From the NCBI GenBank assembly GCA_964568795.1, contig CAZMRQ010000011.1, positions 1 to 30,370 of the forward strand: 30,370 nt of DNA. The letters run 5' to 3'. Source of the DNA: CAZMRQ01 sp964568795. Its GTDB lineage: Bacteria > Pseudomonadota > Gammaproteobacteria > Comchoanobacterales > Comchoanobacteraceae. Positions 6,746 through 13,925 of the stretch are shown here, in pieces (within the stretch, counting starts at the first letter, position 1; each line of letters opens with the position of its first letter). The notes beneath the pieces were generated by a model that searched no databases, was not told the DNA's origin, and was given only the letters and a program-made list of their open reading frames with translations. The position numbers and the translations under genes are program-made.

Positions 6746-8329
6746 TTATACGTCACTTCCATCAAATAGTGATGAATCAATCTCTTGTTGATTTTTCTTA
6801 CTATCAATATCACTGAGTTTAAGTTTATATGCAATGAAGTAAACTATGAGAGACAAAGTTGACAGTAATACGATGTCTGTGCCATGTGGTATCTGACCTG
6901 TGCCGCCATCAAAGTTACCAAATTTGCTAATAAGTCCCAAGAATGAAAAGTGTGGTATAAGCCAGAGAGCTGGTTTAATATGGATTTTTTCATGGCAGAC
7001 CAGGGCTGTATAGACAATATAAAAGATAACGCCAATAATAACACTGACAAGCAAATAGGAATTTGTTTCCCATCCTGTCCAGTAGACAAGGCAATTGCAG
7101 ATACAGAATGTTATAATGCTTATAAAAGGTGCGCAAGGTATTTTAAAATGCCGTTTGATGTGACTGGCTTGTTGACGCAGTGAGAGCAGTGCAATTGGGC
7201 CCACAGCGTAGGCCATTACGATTGCTGACGCTTGGAACTTAACGAGTTTTGTCCAAGTGGGTAAGGGTAGAAAAAGTAAAAGTCCTACAAAAAAATTAAT
7301 GACAATAGCTAAATATGGCACGCTGTTTGTGTTAAGAATAGTGAAAAATGAAGGCAAGGTTTTACTTTTACCCATGGCATATAAAAGTCGCGAAGTGGTG
7401 GCTGTATATACAAGTGCAGTTCCTGAGGGTGTCACTATTGAGTCCAGCGCAATGATATTTGCCAGCCATGCTAAACCGAGATGAATGGCTAGTCCTGCAA
7501 ATGGACCGGTGTCGTAGGAGAATTTAAGGGATGACCAGCCTTCTTTAAACATGTCTGGAGATACAGTGCCAATGAAAACCACCTGCATCAATGTGTAGAT
7601 TATCATGCAAATAAGTACGGAGCCAACAACAGAGAGTGGGATGGCACGTTGAGGGTTTTTGACTTCACCTGCGAGTGAGGTTGATTCTCTAAAGCCGAGA
7701 TATGAGAAAACTGCGATTGCTGACAGGGCTTCAAATACACTTTTTATGCCATTGGGCATAAATCCTGCACTAGTAAAGTTTTCTGTATGAAAGCCACTAA
7801 ATCCGAGAATAACGATGGTTAACACGGGCACGATGACTTTCCATCCAGCTAGAAGGTTGTTGTACTTAATAAGCGTTTTAACGCCCATTACATTGAGTAT
7901 GGAGAAGAAAAACATGAGAATAGTTGCCCAGACCAGCCCAATGAAAGAGAGCACAGCCCCTCCTGGCACCTTGGTAATTAATAGAGGAAAGTACTGGCTT
8001 ATATATTGGAGTGTTGCTTGCACTTCAGATGGTGCCGCAGCGACACAAGAGAGCCAGGCAAGCCAACTCATAATAAAGCTGACAAATTGACCGTGACTAA
8101 AATACGAATAGAGAACAATCCCTCCTGAAAACGGAAATGTGCATGAAAGCTCAGCAAAAGAAAGCGCTATAAAAATGATGAGTGAGCCACCTATAATCCA
8201 GCTTAAAATTGCAGCTGGACCAGCAATTTCAGCCGCATAAAAGCTGCCAAAAAGCCACCCTGACCCAATCATACAACTAAGTGAGGTGCACAGTAATCCA
8301 AAAGAGCCTATAGCTTTCTTTAGTTGCAT
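6746..8329 (-). CDS. APC-family amino acid permease
   Basis: A 527-residue integral membrane protein with about 12 hydrophobic segments. The N-terminal IGSGWLFG motif (about residues 22-29) is the helix-1 substrate-binding signature of the amino acid/polyamine/organocation superfamily. FRESTSLAGEVKNPQRAIP (about 213-231) is the conserved loop of the same superfamily. The overall look resembles aspartate/glutamate-type symporters such as YveA, but the substrate cannot be read from sequence. It has its own promoter at 8359-8386 and an AAAGG ribosome binding site. Amino-acid import of this kind would suit a host-associated organism with reduced biosynthesis. Confidence 0.88.
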   Translation of the reverse strand: MQLKKAIGSFGLLCTSLSCMIGSGWLFGSFYAAEIAGPAAILSWIIGGSLIIFIALSFAELSCTFPFSGGIVLYSYFSHGQFVSFIMSWLAWLSCVAAAPSEVQATLQYISQYFPLLITKVPGGAVLSFIGLVWATILMFFFSILNVMGVKTLIKYNNLLAGWKVIVPVLTIVILGFSGFHTENFTSAGFMPNGIKSVFEALSAIAVFSYLGFRESTSLAGEVKNPQRAIPLSVVGSVLICMIIYTLMQVVFIGTVSPDMFKEGWSSLKFSYDTGPFAGLAIHLGLAWLANIIALDSIVTPSGTALVYTATTSRLLYAMGKSKTLPSFFTILNTNSVPYLAIVINFFVGLLLFLPLPTWTKLVKFQASAIVMAYAVGPIALLSLRQQASHIKRHFKIPCAPFISIITFCICNCLVYWTGWETNSYLLVSVIIGVIFYIVYTALVCHEKIHIKPALWLIPHFSFLGLISKFGNFDGGTGQIPHGTDIVLLSTLSLIVYFIAYKLKLSDIDSKKNQQEIDSSLFDGSDV

Positions 8330-8358
8330 AAATATTACCTTTTTTGTATTTTAAATGT

Positions 8359-8386
8359 ATTATAATGCTAATTTATGATTTTTCAA
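8359..8386 (-). promoter_or_regulatory. Sigma-70 promoter for the permease
   Basis: On the minus strand TTGAAA (8386-8381) and a perfect TATAAT (8364-8359) are 16 bases apart. Transcription would begin about 22 bases before the permease ATG. Confidence 0.65.
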
Positions 8387-8475
8387 GTTTTTTCTGATAA
8401 AAGATTAATGGTCGATGCTTTCATTGCAAATGATAGTGCAAATATATATAGTTGCCATGATGAAAGAGTTTTTTT

Positions 8476-9069
8476 ATGCTGGAAATAAAAGGATGTTTGC
8501 CCCTCTCTGGTGACGATTTGCCATTGGCATGGCCATTTACTGCCGTGCTGAATCCTGGCCAGTCGCTTAAGCTTTCTGGTGCAAATGGTGCAGGAAAAAC
8601 ATCAATATTGAACGCAGTTGCTGGAATATTACATCATCATGGAATGGTGTCATTGGACGGCGTTCCTTTTACAAGGCAAATGCGGGTCCAGGAATTCCTG
8701 ATGCCCCGTGTTGATTTTCAATCGTTACGTCATTGGTATGTTTATGAGTATATTAATTTTATTGAAAGACATTCGCATTCCGCGATGTCATTTCCATGCC
8801 CATTCGATCGTAGAAAGAAAATCAACCAACTATCCAGAGGGCAAAAGCAGTTTCTTAACCTCTGTTTATTAAATGTATCCACACACAAGGTATGGTGTTT
8901 GGATGAGATTGACAATTACCTTGATGCGAATGTTTTTGATCTGTTTACCTCATTATGTCTCACTTTTCTTAGTCAGGGGGGGGTCATTATTCTAGCAAGT
9001 CATCATGACGTATCATCAATAACGACTCAGGAGTACCTAGTGGGTGATGGAGTGTTTATTGATGCATAA
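8476..9069 (+). CDS. ABC transporter ATP-binding protein, CcmA-like
   Basis: A 197-residue stand-alone ATPase subunit. Walker A is GANGAGKT (about residues 35-42), the ABC signature is LSRGQKQ (about 118-124), Walker B with its Glu is VWCLDEID (about 138-145) and the H-loop is ASHH near residue 175. The size and compact layout match CcmA, the ATPase of the CcmABCD haem-handling complex in cytochrome c maturation. The usual D-loop region DEPxxALD is altered to DEIDNYLD. Its ATG follows GAAAGAG. The end overlaps the next gene by eight bases, so the pair is translationally coupled. No other ccm gene lies in the window. A generic ABC-2-type exporter is the alternative. Confidence 0.65.
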   Translation: MLEIKGCLPLSGDDLPLAWPFTAVLNPGQSLKLSGANGAGKTSILNAVAGILHHHGMVSLDGVPFTRQMRVQEFLMPRVDFQSLRHWYVYEYINFIERHSHSAMSFPCPFDRRKKINQLSRGQKQFLNLCLLNVSTHKVWCLDEIDNYLDANVFDLFTSLCLTFLSQGGVIILASHHDVSSITTQEYLVGDGVFIDA

Positions 9070-9616
9070 GTATTTTATTTCTCGATTAAGCCGTCATATC
9101 ATTTTTCCTGTTCTTTCAATCATTGTATGTCTTGCTTTTTATTTCTTTGATATGCAGATAGTCTATTCCTGCTTGTCTGCGTACTATGTTATTTTGACGT
9201 TAAGAGTATTTGACATGACTCAAGTTGATATGGCGGTCTGTTCATTACTTATGCAGACAAAGTCTGATGTGGCTGTATGGTTTCTGTTTGACATGATGAT
9301 TTTTGATGTGTTTAGTGCAGTGGTTCTAGCACCTATGGCCATATTTTTTTCTTTTAAGATAATCGTCTTAGCCATCCTCACATTGTCTCTGTGCTACAAG
9401 AAAATTAAATTAGTATCATTTTTATGTGTTGATTTATCACACTTGGGTTGGATTTTATGTATTAGCTTCATTATAAGTCCCGTACTTGCATTAGTGTATT
9501 TGTCATATGGACAGTTTTGGTTAACCATTTTTATTTCGGGGTATGTATTAATACTCTATGCATTGACGCCTTGGGTTATTAAGTATCTATTCGTTCATTA
9601 TCAGACAGATTGCTGA
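9062..9616 (+). CDS. CcmB-like ABC transporter membrane subunit
   Basis: A 184-residue, very hydrophobic protein with about six predicted membrane segments and few charged residues. It is paired with and overlaps the CcmA-like ATPase. CcmB proteins are about 220 residues with six helices and end in a Leu-Thr-Pro segment followed by a last helix, much like ALTPWVIKYL here. Primary sequence similarity is weak, so the call rests on partner, size and topology. The start is ATG 9062, inside the ATPase stop region (ATGCATAA); an upstream in-frame ATG at 9044 is less likely. If genuine, the complex would sit in the inner membrane and act in haem delivery for cytochrome c. Confidence 0.5.
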   Translation: MHKYFISRLSRHIIFPVLSIIVCLAFYFFDMQIVYSCLSAYYVILTLRVFDMTQVDMAVCSLLMQTKSDVAVWFLFDMMIFDVFSAVVLAPMAIFFSFKIIVLAILTLSLCYKKIKLVSFLCVDLSHLGWILCISFIISPVLALVYLSYGQFWLTIFISGYVLILYALTPWVIKYLFVHYQTDC

Positions 9617-9664
9617 CTTCTTTCGATACTCGTACAGAAAATAAATGATTTAGTCTCTAAATTG

Positions 9665-9693
9665 TTGAAAATCAGTGAAAGCAGTGTTACATT
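9665..9693 (+). promoter_or_regulatory. Promoter upstream of tRNA-Val
   Basis: TTGAAA (9665-9670) and TACATT (9688-9693) are 17 bases apart. Transcription would start near 9700, just before the tRNA 5' end at 9703, and could continue into thrS. Confidence 0.55.
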
Positions 9694-9702
9694 TCAATGC
9701 AT

Positions 9703-9774
9703 AGGCGCGTAGCTCAGTGGTAGAGCATCACCTTGACATGGTGGGGGTCGGTGGTTCGATCCCACTCGTGCCTA
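9703..9774 (+). tRNA. tRNA-Val (GAC)
   Basis: The acceptor stem is AGGCGCG/CGTGCCT (one G-T pair), the D-stem GCTC/GAGC, and the anticodon stem TCACC/GGTGG with loop TTGACAT and anticodon GAC. The T-arm has loop TTCGATC. The discriminator is A, followed by GTG, so CCA is not encoded. It lies directly upstream of thrS. Confidence 0.95.
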
Positions 9775-9802
9775 GTGTAAAAGCAGTAGGAGAAACTAGT
9801 AA

Positions 9803-9820
9803 ATGACACATTATGAGTAA
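9803..9820 (+). other. Five-codon minicistron overlapping the thrS start
   Basis: ATG ACA CAT TAT GAG TAA encodes MTHYE and its last eight bases overlap the thrS ATG at 9813 in another reading frame. AGGAGA at 9788-9793 is nine bases from this ATG but 19 from the thrS ATG. The only good ribosome binding site therefore fits the minicistron, which suggests coupled re-initiation at thrS. This is inferred from spacing. Confidence 0.4.
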
Positions 9821-11717
9821 TAGACATGCAGTTGCGACTGGGAAAGACGGTCATATCAACCCAGCGGCTGCTGATTTAATTAAATCGAAAGACAAGAAAC
9901 TGTATAAAAAAGCAATCGCCATTAAGATTGATGGGAATGTTTGCGATTTAAGCACCCAGGTCACTCAAGATCAAGTTTTTGATGTTATAACTCGTGATGA
10001 TTCTGAGGCTCTGGATATCATTAGGCACTCAACAGCTCACCTGCTAGCTCATGCTGTTAAACAATTATATCCAAGCGCTCAAGTGACGATTGGTCCTGTG
10101 ATTGAGAATGGCTTTTATTATGATTTCTTCTATCCGGAAGGGTTTAATGACGATGATTTAAAAAAGATCGACAAACAAATGCGACGCTTAATTAAGCAAG
10201 GCATCAAGCTTCGCAGAAAGACGCTTTCCCGTCATGAAGCTATTGTGTTCTTTCGTGAGATGGGAGAAGAGTACAAAGCAAAAATAATCGAAGATATTCC
10301 AGAAAATCAGACCTTGTCACTCTATGAGCAGTCTGATTTTGTTGATCTATGTCGCGGACCACATGTCCCATCTACAGCACATCTTGGGTCATTCAAGCTG
10401 ACTAAGTTAGCAGGTGCTTACTGGCGTGGTGATTCTAACAATGTGATGCTGCAGAGAATTTATGGCACAGCCTGGCTTAGTGATACGCAGCTGACTGACT
10501 ATCTTGAAAAATTGAAAGAAATGGAGAAAAGAGACCACAGGAAGTTGGCAAAGACTATGAATTTGTGGCATATACAGCCTGAGGCGCCAGGCATGATTTT
10601 TTGGCATGCAAATGGTTGGTTTGTTTATCAACAGATGTTGATGCTTATGCGCCGAGTTTATCATCTAACAGGCTTTAATGAAGTACACACACCACAGATT
10701 GTTTCAAGTAAACTTTGGGAGAAGTCAGGTCATTGGGATAAATTCTCTGAAGATATGTTTACACTTGAATCTGAAAAAGATGTCTTTGCTATTAAGCCTA
10801 TGAACTGCCCATGCCATATTCAAATTTATAATCAGCATCTTCATAGTTATAAAGAGTTGCCGATACGAATAGGTGAATTTGGCTGCTGTCATCGTAATGA
10901 AGATTCAGGTGCTTTATCAGGCCTGATGCGTTTACGTCAGTTTGTTCAGGATGATGGCCATATTCTTTGCTCTCCTGAGCAGATAGCTCAAGAGGTCAAT
11001 AATTTTATTGATATCGCTTATAAAATATACGCGTCATTTGGTTTTAGTGATATTATCCTAGCGTTGTCAACGCGTCCTGAAAAGTATGTGGGTAGTATTG
11101 AAAGTTGGGATCATGCAGAAAAGGTGCTTGAGGACATACTTAATGGCACAGGCCGTCAATGGACCTTGCAAGAGAATGAGGGGGCTTTTTATGGTCCTAA
11201 AATTGAATTTTCTCTTCGTGATTGTATGGGGCGTATCTGGCAATGTGGTACTGTGCAGCTCGATTTTTCAATGCCAGAACGCCTAGGCGCAATATATATT
11301 GACTCAGACGGGCAAAGACAGACCCCCGTGATGATTCACAGAGCTATACTCGGTTCAGTAGAGAGGTTTATGGGTATTTTGCTTGAAAATACATACGGCC
11401 ATTTGCCGCTATGGCTTATGCCAAAACAAGTTGTTATTATTCCAGTCAATGATACTTTGCTTGATTACTGTGAGAGTATTAAAAGAAAATTGGCTGAAGT
11501 GGGTTTAAGAGTTGAAATTGATTATCGAAATGAAAAAGTCGGTTACAAAATAAGGCAATCAAGCATTGAGAAAACTCCCTATATGCTTGTAATAGGCGAG
11601 AAAGAGCTTGAGAAGAAATCAATAACATATCGTTGCAAAGGTGTTGTAGAAACTACTACGTTAGCTGAATTTACGGCAATGCTTGTTGAGAAATCGACGA
11701 TTCCAGACATTAAATAG
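9813..11717 (+). CDS. thrS: Threonine-tRNA ligase
   Basis: Charges tRNA-Thr with threonine in the cytoplasm. The 634 residues carry the usual order: TGS domain (about 20-65), editing domain with the HSTAHLLAHA motif (about 73-82), class II catalytic core and C-terminal anticodon-binding domain (from about 540). Zinc and active-site signatures are present: MNCPCH near residue 332 and MIHRAILGSVERF near 510. An in-frame TGA three codons upstream makes ATG 9813 the earliest start. The good Shine-Dalgarno lies too far upstream and instead serves a minicistron. It heads the thrS-infC-rpmI-rplT-pheST-ihfA block. E. coli ThrRS represses its own message; I cannot see the operator here. Confidence 0.97.
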   Translation: MSNRHAVATGKDGHINPAAADLIKSKDKKLYKKAIAIKIDGNVCDLSTQVTQDQVFDVITRDDSEALDIIRHSTAHLLAHAVKQLYPSAQVTIGPVIENGFYYDFFYPEGFNDDDLKKIDKQMRRLIKQGIKLRRKTLSRHEAIVFFREMGEEYKAKIIEDIPENQTLSLYEQSDFVDLCRGPHVPSTAHLGSFKLTKLAGAYWRGDSNNVMLQRIYGTAWLSDTQLTDYLEKLKEMEKRDHRKLAKTMNLWHIQPEAPGMIFWHANGWFVYQQMLMLMRRVYHLTGFNEVHTPQIVSSKLWEKSGHWDKFSEDMFTLESEKDVFAIKPMNCPCHIQIYNQHLHSYKELPIRIGEFGCCHRNEDSGALSGLMRLRQFVQDDGHILCSPEQIAQEVNNFIDIAYKIYASFGFSDIILALSTRPEKYVGSIESWDHAEKVLEDILNGTGRQWTLQENEGAFYGPKIEFSLRDCMGRIWQCGTVQLDFSMPERLGAIYIDSDGQRQTPVMIHRAILGSVERFMGILLENTYGHLPLWLMPKQVVIIPVNDTLLDYCESIKRKLAEVGLRVEIDYRNEKVGYKIRQSSIEKTPYMLVIGEKELEKKSITYRCKGVVETTTLAEFTAMLVEKSTIPDIK

Positions 11718-11732
11718 AGAGGTATAACCATC
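11717..11732 (+). promoter_or_regulatory. infC ribosome binding site with AUC start codon
   Basis: GAGAGG (11717-11722) is followed after seven bases by ATC (11730-11732). No ATG or GTG gives a full-length IF3 here; the first standard alternative is a TTG five codons later at 11745, without a properly spaced binding site. IF3 genes characteristically start at AUU, AUC or similar rare codons, which lets IF3 repress its own translation. Confidence 0.7.
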
Positions 11733-12245
11733 AATAAATTAGATTTGAGAACTAATCAATCAATAAGCTCTGCTGAGGTGAGAGTTATTGATGCAAAGGG
11801 TGAAAACGTAGGTGTATTAAAAACAACTCAGGCATTGAAGCTTGCTGAGCAGGCAGGTCTGGATTTGGTTGAGGTTTCTCCCCAAGCCACTCCGCCTGTT
11901 TGTAAGATTTTGAATTACGGTCACTTGCGGTATGAACGCAATCGCCAAAATAAAAAGCAGCCAAGAGTTAAAGTGCTCAAAGAAGTTAAGTTCAGGCCTG
12001 TAACTGACGTAGGCGATTACAAAGTTAAGTGTCGGAAGATACTTTCATTTCTTGAGATGGGTCATAAAGTCAAAGTGGTGATATTTTTTAAAAGGCGAAG
12101 GGAAATGGCGCACAGTGACTTAAGTGACAGCTTAGTACAAAGGTTGATAGAAGATATTTCCGAGCATGGTCAGCTCGATCAGCAAGCGAAGTCTGAAGGT
12201 CGTCAAATTAGTATGCTTTTTTCCCCAAAGCAAAAAACTGTATAG
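11730..12245 (+). CDS. infC: Translation initiation factor IF-3
   Basis: Binds the 30S subunit, prevents premature 50S joining and rejects wrong start codons. From the proposed ATC start the product has 171 residues (INKLDLRTNQSI...), close to the usual 175-180. The N-terminal domain carries VRVIDAKGENVGVL and DLVEVSP, and the C-terminal domain carries VKEVKFRPVTDVGDYKVK and FFKRRREMAH, all IF3 signatures. The first standard start, TTG 11745, would remove five residues. The ribosome binding site overlaps the thrS stop codon, so the two genes are in one operon. Confidence 0.95.
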   Translation: MNKLDLRTNQSISSAEVRVIDAKGENVGVLKTTQALKLAEQAGLDLVEVSPQATPPVCKILNYGHLRYERNRQNKKQPRVKVLKEVKFRPVTDVGDYKVKCRKILSFLEMGHKVKVVIFFKRRREMAHSDLSDSLVQRLIEDISEHGQLDQQAKSEGRQISMLFSPKQKTV

Positions 12246-12309
12246 TCAAAACGCCCCTTTTCAAGGGAAGTATAGAGTGATACTGCAGTGTGATATTATT
12301 ATGTAGCTC

Positions 12310-12337
12310 TTGACATCACTGTGATTTATGTCAGAAT
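12310..12337 (+). promoter_or_regulatory. Probable promoter in the rpmI leader
   Basis: TTGACA (12310-12315, perfect) and CAGAAT (12332-12337, 4/6) are 16 bases apart inside the 124-base infC-rpmI gap. The resulting leader would be about 25 bases. E. coli has an L20 repression site near here; I could not identify an equivalent fold. A weak five-base hairpin CCCTT/AAGGG lies at 12255-12267. Confidence 0.4.
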
Positions 12338-12369
12338 GCAGCAAAGTGTAGCAAGATTAGGTAAGAAAT

Positions 12370-12573
12370 ATGGCTCAAGTAAAGCTAAAAACCCGTAAGA
12401 GTGCAGCTAAGCGTTTTAAAGTCAAAGGCGATTCAATTAAACGTGGCACGAGTAATCGTCGCCATCTATTAACTGGCAAGACCCCAAAGCTTAAGAGGCA
12501 GCTACGCACACCTTCAAGTGTCGTATCATCCTCTGACGTAAAACGTGTCAAAAAGATGCTGAACTCAGCGTAA
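12370..12573 (+). CDS. rpmI: Large ribosomal subunit protein bL35
   Basis: A 67-residue basic protein of the 50S subunit. The signature KLKTRKSAAKRFK near the N-terminus and the RHLLTGKTPKLKRQLR middle identify bL35. GGTAAGA lies upstream of the ATG. It sits 12 bases before rplT, its constant partner, and follows infC across a 124-base gap with a possible promoter. Confidence 0.97.
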   Translation: MAQVKLKTRKSAAKRFKVKGDSIKRGTSNRRHLLTGKTPKLKRQLRTPSSVVSSSDVKRVKKMLNSA

Positions 12574-12585
12574 AAGGAGTAAAAA

Positions 12586-12939
12586 ATGTCTAGAATAAAG
12601 CGTAGCGTAACAGCAAGAAAGAAGCATAAGAAGATTCTTGCGCAAGCAAAAGGCTATTATGGAGCCAGAAGCCGAGTATACCGTGTTGCTAAACAGGCTG
12701 TTATTAAAGCAGGGCAGTATGCCTACCGTGATCGCCGTGTGCATAAAAGAAACATGCGTTCGCTATGGATTGTAAGAATTAATGCTGCAGTACGTCAGTA
12801 CGGCATGAGCTATAGTGTTTTTATGCGTCAGCTAAAAGATTGTGATATCGAATTAGACAGAAAAGTTTTAGCAGAAATGGCTGCTGTAAATCCAGCTGCC
12901 TTTAAAACATTAGTAGATAAAGTTAACAAAGCAGCCTGA
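12586..12939 (+). CDS. rplT: Large ribosomal subunit protein bL20
   Basis: A 117-residue RNA-binding protein needed early in 50S assembly. The N-terminal tail RIKRSVTARKKHKKILAQAK and the RDRRVHKRNMRSLWIVRINAA region are the standard bL20 sequences, and the length is typical. AAAAGGAG gives a strong ribosome binding site. L20 represses rpmI-rplT translation in E. coli. The stop is only two bases before pheS, so there is no room for a pheM leader peptide or attenuator. Confidence 0.98.
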   Translation: MSRIKRSVTARKKHKKILAQAKGYYGARSRVYRVAKQAVIKAGQYAYRDRRVHKRNMRSLWIVRINAAVRQYGMSYSVFMRQLKDCDIELDRKVLAEMAAVNPAAFKTLVDKVNKAA

Positions 12940-12941
12940 GT

Positions 12942-13925
12942 ATGACTGATACTCTTGCGCAGGTGCAACTTCAGTTACAGGGTGCGCAAACAGCACATGA
13001 TATTGATCAGATCAAATCGCAATACTTGGGTAAAAGTGGGTCACTTAATTCAGAGTTGAAGACTCTCAAGGATCTTGATGAACAAGATCGCAGAGAAGTT
13101 GGCAAGAAGCTAAATTTATTGAAGAAAAAAATTATTGAACTAGTGGCTCAGGCACACGAGAACATGAAAGAGTCTCGTGCGAAGGTTGTGCTTGCTCAAG
13201 CGGACGATGTCACAGTAAAAGCACGAGTACTGTCTCAAGGTGGCCGACACCCGATATCTCTTGCAAGAGAACACCTCATTCAATTTATGCAAAAGCATGC
13301 CTTTAGATGTGTTGAAGGTCCTGAGATTGAGTCAGAGTATTATAATTTTGATTGCTTAAATGTCCCTCATCATCACCCAGCTAGGCAAGACCATGACACC
13401 TTTTATCTCAGAAATACTGAATACCTTTTACGGACTCATACATCCCCAGTTCAAATAAGAGTTCTAGAGAAAGGTAATTTGCCACTGAGGATTTGTTCGA
13501 CAGGCCGTGTTTATCGTTCTGATTTTGATGCAACACATACACCTATGTTCCATCAGATGGAGGCATTGGTTATTGACCAGAAATCGAATTTTTCACACTT
13601 AAAATATATCATTCACAAAATGTTAAACGATTTTTTTTCTGAAGAATTGACCGTCCGTTTTCGTCCAGCATATTTTCCCTTTACAGAGCCTTCAGCAGAA
13701 GTTGATATTAAGAAAGGCGGTCAGTGGTTAGAGGTTCTTGGATGCGGGATGGTTCATCCTGATGTACTTGATAGACTGAACATAGACTCTAAAAAATACC
13801 AAGGATATGCCTTCGGATGTGGAATAGACAGATTGGCCATGATCAAATATGATTTGCCTGATTTACGTGCCCTTTTTGAAAATGAACTCGGGTTGCTTAG
13901 TCAATTTAGACAGGTGATTCCATGA
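12942..13925 (+). CDS. pheS: Phenylalanine-tRNA ligase alpha subunit
   Basis: Catalytic subunit of the alpha2-beta2 enzyme that charges tRNA-Phe. The 327 residues match the family length. An N-terminal coiled-coil (about 1-90) is followed by the class II core: FRCVEGPEIE (motif 1 region), RICSTGRVYRSDFDATHTP (motif 2) and GCGIDRLAMIKYDLPDLR (motif 3, near the C-terminus). It is packed between rplT (two-base gap) and pheT (ATGA overlap), so it depends on upstream transcription. Control by a phenylalanine attenuator as in E. coli is not visible. Confidence 0.98.
   Translation: MTDTLAQVQLQLQGAQTAHDIDQIKSQYLGKSGSLNSELKTLKDLDEQDRREVGKKLNLLKKKIIELVAQAHENMKESRAKVVLAQADDVTVKARVLSQGGRHPISLAREHLIQFMQKHAFRCVEGPEIESEYYNFDCLNVPHHHPARQDHDTFYLRNTEYLLRTHTSPVQIRVLEKGNLPLRICSTGRVYRSDFDATHTPMFHQMEALVIDQKSNFSHLKYIIHKMLNDFFSEELTVRFRPAYFPFTEPSAEVDIKKGGQWLEVLGCGMVHPDVLDRLNIDSKKYQGYAFGCGIDRLAMIKYDLPDLRALFENELGLLSQFRQVIP

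Noticed and set aside
12246..12369. L20 repression site or attenuator in the rpmI leader
   Set aside because: Only a weak five-base hairpin was found, and I could not construct the pseudoknot known from E. coli.
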